This document shows, piece after piece, positions 56,529 to 64,000 of a stretch of DNA of 64,000 nucleotides. The notes below the pieces were generated by a model. That model was not told where the DNA came from, made no database searches, and saw only the letters and a list, made by a program, of their open reading frames with translations. The position numbers and the translations under genes were made by a program. The stretch comes from Rana temporaria (taxonomy: Eukaryota > Chordata > Amphibia > Anura > Ranidae), in assembly GCF_905171775.1 (NCBI RefSeq), contig NC_053492.1:325319645-325383644 (forward strand), given 5' to 3'. Each line of letters starts with the position of its first letter. Within the stretch, counting starts at the first letter, position 1.

Positions 56529-57314
56529 GCACTGCCCTCCATGGTACATGTGTCAATTGCCTGAGCCTTTTCTGCCCACTGAAGTTTTTGCCATTGACAG
56601 CTAACGGCAAAGGATGAGTATAAGCATAGGAAGAAACCTAGCTTAACCAGTTTCCTACCGAGCCATAATAATATGACTTCGGCAGGAACTGCCTGTCCCT
56701 TAGAGTGCATGTCATACGACGTCCTTTGCTTTGCGGCCGCTAGGGGGCGCAACACGTGTGCCACCGGCGGCTTGCGGCAGAGCTCGCGACCCGGTGCGCG
56801 TGCCCAGCGGTTGCGATGTCCACCGGGCACCCGCGATTTCCGGCAATTACGGCAGGAGTGTGGATCTGTGTGTGTAAACACACAGATCCACCTCCTGTCA
56901 GAGGTGAGGAGACCGATGTGTGTTCCCAGTACAGAGGAACACAGATCGGTCTCCTCCCCTTGTGAGTCCCCCTGTCCCTACAGTAAGAATCACTCCCAGG
57001 GAACATATTAACCCCTTCAGCGCCCCCTAGTGTTAACCCCTTCCCTGCCAGTCACATTTACACAGTTATCAGTGCAGTTTTTTAGCACTAATCGCTGTAT
57101 AAATGTGAATGGGTCCAAAAACGTGTCAAAAGTGTCCGATATGTCCGATGCAATGTCACAATAAAAAATCGCAGATCGCCGCCATTACTAGTAAAAAAAA
57201 AACAAATAAAAATGCCATAAATCTATCCCCTATTTTGTAGACGCTATAACTTTTGCGCAAACCAATCAATATACGCTTATGGTGATTTTATTTTTATACC
57301 AAAAATATGTAAAA

Positions 57315-57374
57315 CAGGGTGGCAAACACAAGGCCCGCGGGCCGAATCTCATGAATTTGAGTTTGCCACCCCTG
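57315..57374. mobile_element. 60-bp hAT micro-MITE
   Basis: The ends 'cagggtggcaaac' and 'gtttgccacccctg' are inverted repeats. The flanks ATGTAAAA and ATGTAGAA (57307-57314 and 57375-57382) match at 7 of 8 positions. The centre is a perfect 'ggcccgcgggcc' palindrome. Confidence 0.8.
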
Positions 57375-57437
57375 ATGTAGAAGAATACGTATCGGTCTAA
57401 ACTGAGGAAAAAATTGTTAAAAAAAAATAAAATTATA

Positions 57438-58985
57438 CAGTCCTGATCAGTCCACTTGAAAAATGGCAAAAAAAAATATTTTACATTTTTGGATCTTAAC
57501 AAGGTTCCAAGTAGAGCTTCAACATGCAACAAGAAGAAATGAGAGCGAGACAAAACATTTTTTGAGCATTCAATTAATTGAAAATAACGAATAAACTGAA
57601 ACAGGCTGTTTTTCAGCTGATCAAAAGTTTAGGACCATATGCCTTTAAAAGGCCAAATCTGTGCAAAGATGTGGATTTATTGTCATTTTCTGTCAGGTAG
57701 TCTCACGTTGTGATGGCAAAGGCAAAAAAACTCTCTTTTTGAACGTGGTCGGGTTGCTGAACTGCATAAGCAGGGTCTCTCACAGCCCGCCATCGCTGCT
57801 GAGCTGGGACGCCGTAAGACAGTCATTTTGAATTTCTTAAATGATTCTGAGGGTTATGGAACAAAAAAGTCAAGTGGAAGACCCAAAACAAATTCACCAG
57901 CACTGAGCCGGAGGATCCAATTGGCTGTCTGTCAAGACACTGGACGATCCGCGACCCAAATTAAGGCCCTTACTGGTGCTGTCTGCAGCCCCATAACCAT
58001 CAGATGGCATCTGAGACTGAAGGGCTTCAAAAACAAAAAACGTCTTCAAAAACCTCGTCTCCTTGAACGTCACAGAACTGCTTGTTTGGACTTTGCAAGA
58101 GAGCACCAAACATGGGACATTCAAAGGTGGAAGAAAGTTTTATTCTCTGATGAGAAAAAGTGTAACCTTGATGGTCCTGATGGTTTCCAACGTTACTGGC
58201 ATGACAAGCAGATCCCACCTGAGATGTTTTCTACGCGCCACAGTGGAGGGGGCGCCATAATGGTCTGGGGTGCTTTTTCCTTCAGTGGAACAATAGAGCT
58301 TTAGGAAGTGCAGGGGCGTCAAACGGCCGCTGGCTATGTCCAGATGTTGCAGAGAGCATTCCTCATGACTGAGGGCCCTCGTCTGTGTGGTAACAACTGG
58401 GTTTTTCAACAGGACAATGCTACAGTACACAATGCCCGCAGGGCAAGGGACTTCTTCCAGGAGAATAACATCACTCTTTTGGCCCATCCTGCGTGTTCCC
58501 CTGATCTAAATCCAATTGAGAACCTTTGGGGATGGATGGCAAGGGAAGTTTACAAAAATGGACAACAGTTCCAGACAGTAGATGGCCTTCGTGCGGCTGT
58601 CTTCACCACTTGGAGAAATGTTCCCACTCACCTCATGGAAACGCTTGCATCAAGCATGCAGAAACCAATTTTTTAAGTGATCAACAATAATGGTGGAGCT
58701 ACTCATTACTGAGTTCATGTTTGGAAGTTGGATTTCTGTTTTTTTTTGGGGGGGGGGGGAGGGGGTTAGTTTTTTTTTGGAGGTGTGGTCCTAAACTTTT
58801 GATCAGCTGAAAAACAGCCTGTTTCAGTTTATTTGTTGTTTTCATTAAATTGAATGCTCAAAAAATGTTTTGTCTCACTCTCATTTCTTCTTTGTTACAT
58901 GTTGAAGCTCTACTTGGAACCTTGTTAAGATCCAACAATGTAAAATATGATTTTTCAAGTGGTCTTAAACTTTTGATCAGGACTG
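57438..58985 (+). mobile_element. Tc1/mariner element, both ends present
   Basis: The element starts 'cagtcctgatcag', ends with its complement and is flanked by TA. The terminal inverted repeats are about 190-200 bp (57438-57635 and 58795-58985), and each contains the motif 'cttttgatcag' or 'gatcag' at both its outer and inner ends, an IR/DR-type arrangement. It carries a transposase ORF with two lesions. Confidence 0.9.
57713..58676 (+). pseudogene. Tc1 transposase, DD34E, two lesions
   Basis: ATG at 57713 opens the paired helix-turn-helix DNA-binding half ('LHKQGLSQPAIAAELGRRK'), but the frame is shifted near 57735 beside a T-run. The frame 57828-58304 continues with 'SGRPKTNS' and the second helix-turn-helix region, and reaches the first catalytic Asp in 'VLFSDEKKCNLDG'. 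A TAG at 58302-58304 interrupts it. The rest (58308-58676) holds 'FQQDNATVHNARRA' (second Asp) and 'SPDLNPIENLWGW' (Glu), with 34 residues between them: DD34E. Only two small changes inactivate it, so this is a rather young copy. Confidence 0.9.
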
Positions 58986-59256
58986 TATTTATTAAATCAA
59001 AAAGTAAAAAATATGGTGTTTTTTCAAAATTGTTGCTCCTCTTTTGTTTATAGCGCAAAAAAATAAAAATCGCAGAGATAATCAAATACCACCAAAAGAA
59101 AGCTCTATTTGTGGGCGGGGGGGGGGGGGGAAACATAAAGATTTAATTTGGGTACAGTGTTGCATGACCGCGCAATTGTCATCCAAATGCAACAGGGCTG
59201 AAAACGAAAAATTGGTCTGGGCAGGAAGGGGGTGAAAATGCCCTGTATGGAAGTGG

Positions 59257-59384
59257 TTGAAGTGGATGTAAACCCGATTCATAAAAATTTGAACTGGGCA
59301 CATATGTGCAGTGTTTTGTTATCTCTCTTCACAGCATTATGTCCCATACCACTGGGCATATGTGAGGCTTTACATCCACTTTAA
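59257..59384. mobile_element. 128-bp TTAA MITE
   Basis: The ends 'agtggatgtaaac' and 'tttacatccact' are inverted. It shares TTGA/TTAA with its left neighbour and TTAA (59381-59384) with its right neighbour. Confidence 0.8.
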
Positions 59385-59866
59385 AGCGGAGTTCCAATTT
59401 TTATTTTATTTTAATGTCAGCTACAAATACTGCAGATGCTGACTTTTAAAATAAGGACACTTACCTGTCCAGGGTGCCTGCGATGTCTGCACCCAAAGCC
59501 GATCTGTCTCTCGGGTGCTGCCGCCGCCATCTTCGATAAGGTAATCACGAAGTAAAGCCTTGCGGCTTCATTTCCTGGTTCCCTACTGCACATGCACGAC
59601 TTGCACTGAGCGATCCCACTGGTCCCTGCTGTGTTCTGGGACCTGTGTGTCTTCCAGAAGACAGCTGGGGGGAGGCACCGGAAGTAGCTTAGATACCCGC
59701 GGGTGGCTCGGATATCTATGCCCAGAAGTGTGAGCAAAATACCTGTATGAGACAGGTATCTGCTCCCCCCTCCCCCTGAAAGGTGCCAAATGTGACACCG
59801 GAGAAGGGGGGGGGGGGGGGATTCCGAAAAGCGGAAGTTACATTTTTGGGTGGAACTCCGCTTTAA
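59381..59866 (-). mobile_element. TTAA MITE, 486 bp
   Basis: The TTAA ends extend into 'agcggagttcca' and 'tggaactccgct'. It is the same family, in opposite orientation, as 60685-61121; shared blocks include 'aggacacttacctgt' against 'acaggtaagtgtcct'. Confidence 0.9.
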
Positions 59867-59974
59867 TAAAAAAATGGAGAAAACTTTAGCTCCTGTGCGC
59901 TGTTAGGGTCCCTGACAGCCAAAGAAATTCTAGGCAATAAAAGGATAAAAAAAAAAAAAAAACCACACAGGTAC
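59867..59974. other. Gap between TTAA elements
   Basis: No feature beyond an A-run at 59948-59962. Confidence 0.6.
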
Positions 59975-60474
59975 TTAAAGGGGTTGTAAAGGAAAAACAT
60001 TTTTTTCATAATAAGCATCCTTTACCTGCAGACATTCCTCTTTTCACTTTCTCATTGTTCGTTTTTGCTCAGAAGTTGCTCTATTTCTTCTCTGTTCTGT
60101 TCACTTCCTGCTTGTCTGATTTTACTGACCACCGTGATGGGAGGCTTTACTGCGGTGGTCAGTAACATGCTCGCCCCCTTCTGGGAACTACATCTGTGTG
60201 GCAGGACGCTCTCTACGCGTTAGAGACTTCAAGGAGGTGTGAATTACTGGGTGTGCCGCAATTCATACTGGGAAATGTAGTTCTTACATGAACGAGCGAT
60301 GCAAACCAGGAAGTGAATAAGAGAACAGAAACTAGAATACCGGAGGTGATATAGATGAAGGAATTTAATAGGTATTTACTAGTTTTTTTAACAGACTCAT
60401 TACACTATTCTGTCTGTCTACCTTGCAGACATTAATTTTAGGCAAAAGTTTTTTTTCCTTTAGTGACCCTTTAA
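59975..60474. mobile_element. TTAA MITE, 500 bp
   Basis: TTAA lies at 59975-59978 and 60471-60474. The inner ends are 'aggggttgtaaagg' and 'cctttagtgaccct'. Internal palindromes include 'actgaccaccgtgatggg' with 'ctgcggtggtcagt' (about 60125-60164). Confidence 0.85.
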
Positions 60475-60688
60475 AGTGGTAGTAAACCCTATTGTTTTCA
60501 GCCAAGGAAGCTGCCATCTTGGCCTGTTTAATCTACAACTGTCATGAAGCTGCCCACGTGATCAGTTATGACACCGGTCATTGGATGGTTTGATAGTTTG
60601 GTTGAGAGCACAACCAATGGGAGTATTACATTTCCGGTACGTGCCGGAAAGGTAACTGTTTTAAGGATAGGGTTAACTTCGGCTTTAA
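60471..60688. mobile_element. TTAA MITE, 218 bp
   Basis: The ends are 'agtggtagtaaaccc' and 'gggttaacttcggct'. TTAA lies at 60471-60474 and 60685-60688, each shared with a neighbour. Inner inverted block: 'ccaatgaccggt'-like sequence around 60575-60620. Confidence 0.8.
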
Positions 60689-61121
60689 AGCGGAGCTCCA
60701 CCCTAAAGTGGAACTTCCGCTCATCGGAACCCTCCCCCCTCTGGTGTCACATTTGACACCTTTCAGGGGGGAGGGGTGTGCAGATCCTGTCAAAGACAGG
60801 TATTTGCACCCACTTCCCGCCCCCACCCGTTGTGTTCTGGGAAACACTCGGCTCCCAGAACACATCAGGAACCAGTGAGGACGGCGCTGCACGACTCGCG
60901 CATGCGCCGTAGGGAACCGGGCAGTGAAGCCGCAATGCTTCACTTCCTGGTACCCTCACGAGGATGGCGGTGGGGACTGAGTGACGAGCGAACGCTTGTC
61001 CTCTGCTGCAGACGGCGCTGGACTTTACGACAGGTAAGTGTCCTAATATTAAAAGTCAGCAGCTGCAGTATTTGTAGCTGCTGGCTTTTAATATTTTTTT
61101 TCCGGCAGAGATCCGCTTTAA
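60685..61121 (+). mobile_element. TTAA MITE, 437 bp
   Basis: TTAA lies at 60685-60688 and 61118-61121. The inner ends are 'agcggagctccaccc' and 'gatccgct'. It contains a palindrome 'aaaagtcagcagctgcagta' with 'gtagctgctggcttttaat' (61050-61095). Confidence 0.9.
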
Positions 61122-61473
61122 GCAACACAATGCAACTTCTTTTAACGTTGACAGTTGTTAGGCTATGACAAATTTACTTTAAGATATTTATTTTATTCTT
61201 AAAGCTTAGATGGTCAGACAAACCTTTGCACTTTGGCATGCTTCAATTCATTTGAAAATAAATAACTGAAGTGCCTACCAACAATATTTTTACAGCAATC
61301 GTCTTTCAGGAAGCAAGGCTTTCTTTTGGTACACTGCAATTTCACACTTTTCATAGCTAGAAATGTTCCACATACTGTATGTACAACAACATGTTTTCTT
61401 ATATTTGTCCCATGTTAAGGGACATCAGAAATATGCAGATTTCATTAAAAATAATTATTGCAAATGGTATGAA
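61122..61473. other. Apparently unique AT-rich sequence
   Basis: No repeat family or gene recognised between the MITE and DIRS 3. Confidence 0.5.
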
Positions 61474-61831
61474 AATAGGATTTTATGCTCACCGTAAAAT
61501 CTCTTTCTCTGAGTTCATGGACGGACACAGCCTTAATCTTGACTTAGTGGGTATTAGCCTTCCTTTAGGAATTGACTAGGCAGAAACCTATACAAAAGGT
61601 TAACTTATCATACACACCCTATAGCCCCGCCCAGGGGGCGGGCCCTCTGGGTATAACCCCTCTCTCTGCATCTCGCAGATCAGTTCGTCAAAAAGTAGTA
61701 CAAACATAAAAAGGAGGGGAGGGTGCTGTGTCCGTCCATGAACTCAAAGAAAGAGATTTTACGGTGAGCATAAAATCCTATTTTCTTTTTCGTTCATGGA
61801 CGGACACAGCCTTAATCTTGACTTAGTGTGA
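61474..61831. repeat. DIRS 3 terminal region with inverted and direct repeats
   Basis: 61474-61531 and 61723-61782 are inverted copies ('aataggattttatgctcacc' and its complement). The block 'tcatggacggacacagcctt' occurs directly at about 61517 and again at about 61795. The same double arrangement is present at 24535-24835 in DIRS 2. Confidence 0.85.
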
Positions 61832-61949
61832 GTCCCAAAGCAGTGTCAAAATGAGGGGTGGGAACAGCAAAAAAATTCAACTTCACCCCAAAACAGAGCT
61901 CCTCAACTGAGGAGTTGTAACTTTAAACAGCCGCTTGCAAAACTTTGCG

Positions 61950-62900
61950 GCCGAAGAAGCATCCGAAGATGCACTCACATCAACTTGTAAAGTTTAGTGA
62001 AAGTGTGACTGGGCGACCAGGTCGCCGCCTTACACACCTGGGAAACAGACACTTGAGGTCAGAAACCCCTAGAGGCACCATTGCCCTGGTCGAATGCATC
62101 GTAATAGGGAGGCGTCCGACCCTTTATGGCGTAAGCCTGATCAGGATCAGTCGGGTCCACCTCGAAACGGTGGCCGATGAGACCGCTGGGCCCTTCTTGG
62201 GACCAATCACCGAAACAAACAGTGAGTCTGAACTCCGGAACGGAGCAGTAACAGACAAGTATATTCTCGGAGCTCGGACAGCGTCCGAGGAATGCCACGA
62301 CATCTCCTTAGGATTCGACGGATGAGGACACAAGTATGGCAGTACAATGTCTTCCTTGAGATGGAAGGTCGAAATGACCTTAGGAAGAATCTAAGGCTGC
62401 GAATGCAGCACCATCTTATCCTTGTGGAAGATCAGATAGGCAGCCTTTCATGACAAGGCTGCCAGCTCAGAACCCGTCCTAACTGACATAACAGCCACCA
62501 AAAGGACCACTTTCTGAGAAAGTGTCAACAAGGGAACTTCCCTAATGTTCTCAAACAGTGGTTCTGAGGCACCTAGAGGTCATGGCGTTAAGCCATTGAC
62601 TGTAAGGCAGGATGACCTATGGGACCTTGCGACAGCAGATCCTCTCGTAGCGGTAGACGCCAAGGAGGTAGTGGAGGATGGACCGGAGGGGCCACCTGCC
62701 GATCCCCCTGTAGAGATGTTCTCACTAGAGAGTGGGTCGCTGAAAGAAAAACAGCCAGGGCAGATATCTGTCCCTTAACCAATAAGTCAGTGGATTACAC
62801 TTAATTTCCTCGCAAGAGGCTAAGTAAGCTCTCCAAGTGCGATAATAAATCCTTCTAGGTTAACTTCCTGGCCTTCCTTATGGTAGGAATCACAGAATCC
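61950..62900 (-). pseudogene. DIRS 3 tyrosine recombinase, degenerate
   Basis: The minus strand at about 62055-61995 reads 'QVCKAATWSPSHTFTKLYKL', matching the carboxy-terminal catalytic region of DIRS recombinases, where the nucleophile tyrosine sits near the end. Upstream the frames are broken ('FEVDPTDPDQAYA' and other pieces, 62300-62100). In place of integrase, DIRS elements use this enzyme to insert circular DNA without target duplications. An internal duplication (62578-62668 and 62937-63030) lies in its upstream part. Confidence 0.65.
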
Positions 62901-63241
62901 AGCAGGCCCCAGTCTCTCAGTACCTGGCTTTCAATAGCCATGCCGTTAAGCCAGCGACTGTAAAGCAGGATGCAGTATGGGACCTTGTAACAGCAGGTCC
63001 TCTCTCAGCGGTAGATGCCAAGAGACGTCTGCTACTAGCCGCACTAGATCGGCGTACTATGGATGCCGAGGCCAATCCGGAGAAATTAGGATCATAGGAA
63101 TCCCGTCTGCCTCCACTCTGCGAAGCAGAAGAGGCAGGAGCTTTAGAGGAGGGAAGGCATAGATTAGCCGGTACTGTCTCCACAGCGCCACTAACGTGCC
63201 TGTCGCGTCCGCCCATGGGTCACCTGACCTGGCCACAAACC

Positions 63242-63829
63242 TCAATACCTTTTATGATTGAGTCGAGACGCCAGGAGATCTACGTCTGGCGTGCGCCCTC
63301 TTGGGCAAAGGAGCTGAAACACCTCCGGGTGCAGAGACCATTCTTCTTGGTCCAGCATCTGGAAACACAGGTAGTCCGCCTGCCAGTTTTCCACACCCGG
63401 AATGTATAAGGTCGACAGTGCCGGTATGCTCCTTTCTGCCCACCTTAGGATGTCAGCGACTTCTGACTCTGCAGCCAAGCTACTTGCTCCTCCTTGATGG
63501 TTGACATATGCCATATGCCGTGGCGTTTGTCCGACTGGATCCTGACTGGACGCCCTTGTAGTCTCTGAGACCATGTGGAGAGGCACAGCCTGATCGCCTA
63601 AAGTTCCAGGACCTTGATCGGCAAATGGGAATCCTCTGGAGACCAGCGACTGAACCCCCCAGACTCCCCCACCGGTAAGGCTGGCGTCCGTCGGGATGAC
63701 TATCCAGTGATAAGGAAGGAACGAATTCCCAGGCAGAAGTGCCGGTGAGGTAAGCCAGCACACCAGGGAGGGCCTGGCCAGGTGGCTCACCGGATCTGAT
63801 AATCCAGGGACAGAATCTACGTCAGGCAT
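63242..63829 (-). pseudogene. DIRS 3 RNase H region, long open frame
   Basis: A 195-codon open frame carries 'YHWIVIPTDASLTGGGVW' (first catalytic Asp region), 'AYVNHQGGASSLAAESEVAD', 'LSTLYIPGVENWQADYL' (late RNase H motif with Asp) and 'TPDVDLLASRLN', the conserved end. A short deletion near the Trp-Gly-Gly motif is suggested by comparison with 25090-25040 in DIRS 2. It ends at 63242 at a stop. The RT normally preceding it lies outside the window or is lost. Confidence 0.8.
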
Positions 63830-64000
63830 GCTGAGGCCCCAAAAGCATGATCACCAGTGCTGTAATACTTGCATGGGCTACACAAAAATGGCCGCCGAGC
63901 GAGACCTAGAGTCCCCAGTTTCAAGGGGAAATGCTGCTGGAGGATAGCCGTTCTAAGCGCCCTTCTTGGGGCGCACCGCACAGGCCGCTGAGTGGCCGGG

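Larger units (their letters stand above)
56643..59260. mobile_element. Non-autonomous piggyBac relative with nested hAT MITE and Tc1
   Basis: Left TTAA is at 56643-56646. The right boundary is TTGA at 59257-59260, a probable mutated TTAA. Subterminal blocks 'acgctataacttttgcgcaa' (57240-57259) and 'gaaagctctatttgtggg' (59098-59115) match the 3' end of the piggyBac at 34011-34262. It has no transposase of its own. It contains a 60-bp hAT MITE (57315-57374) and a Tc1 (57438-58985). Confidence 0.8.
61474..64000 (-). mobile_element. DIRS-like element 3, runs off the window
   Basis: The left end is a DIRS-type terminal region (61474-61831). It is followed on the minus strand by the recombinase end (about 62900-61950) and RNase H (63829-63242). 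It is the same family as DIRS 2 (24535-34556). The part to the right of 63840 lacks a recognisable reverse transcriptase within the window. Confidence 0.8.

Overview
This 64 kb window is vertebrate nuclear DNA made almost entirely of transposable elements. The set of families points to an amphibian, most likely a frog with a large genome: L1-like and L2-like LINEs, DIRS tyrosine-recombinase retrotransposons, Penelope-like elements, a Ty3/gypsy chromovirus, a BEL/Pao element, piggyBac and its TTAA-flanked short relatives, Tc1/mariner and hAT elements. There are no operons, no bacterial gene layout, no tRNA or rRNA gene that I could recognise and no CRISPR array. Species assignment is inference only.

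Layout. 1-1437: 3' end of an L1-like LINE, then (TA)n and an unclassified repeat interrupted by a Tc1 fragment. 3200-5637: a gypsy-type LTR, a LINE tail, and a solo LTR with a perfect 5-bp target duplication and a nested MITE. 5638-17656: one Ty3/gypsy chromovirus with both LTRs. Its interior has been invaded by a DIRS element (itself hit by a TA MITE, a second MITE, a hAT MITE and a hairpin retroelement) and by a Penelope-like fragment. 17657-18005: inverted copy of the repeat seen at 1490-2200. 18006-34950: an L1-like element on the minus strand. Its ORF1 is split by a DIRS element, which is split by an 8.15 kb piggyBac. Its ORF2 is split by two hAT elements with perfect 8-bp duplications. 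35545-37520: an L2-like LINE with a MITE inside. 38090-41456: a Penelope-like element with 830-bp inverted arms and an open GIY-YIG reading frame. 42001-46550: a composite hAT element with a perfect 8-bp duplication, packed with minisatellites and a second hAT. 47057-47518: an uninterrupted, splice-site-bounded exon for a MADF-like DNA-binding domain, the best candidate for a real gene or for the accessory gene of a Harbinger transposon. 48392-55239: a young-looking BEL/Pao retrotransposon lacking RNase H. 55361-61121: a run of TTAA-delimited elements that abut and share their TTAA sites; one contains a near-complete Tc1 transposon. 61474-64000: a third DIRS element running off the window.

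Nearly every coding region is broken by stops, frameshifts or internal deletions. Apart from the MADF exon I see no convincing host gene. The value of the window lies in its nesting order, which gives a relative insertion history, and in several structural oddities: shared modules between unrelated transposons, large palindromes, TTAA chains and inverted Penelope arms.
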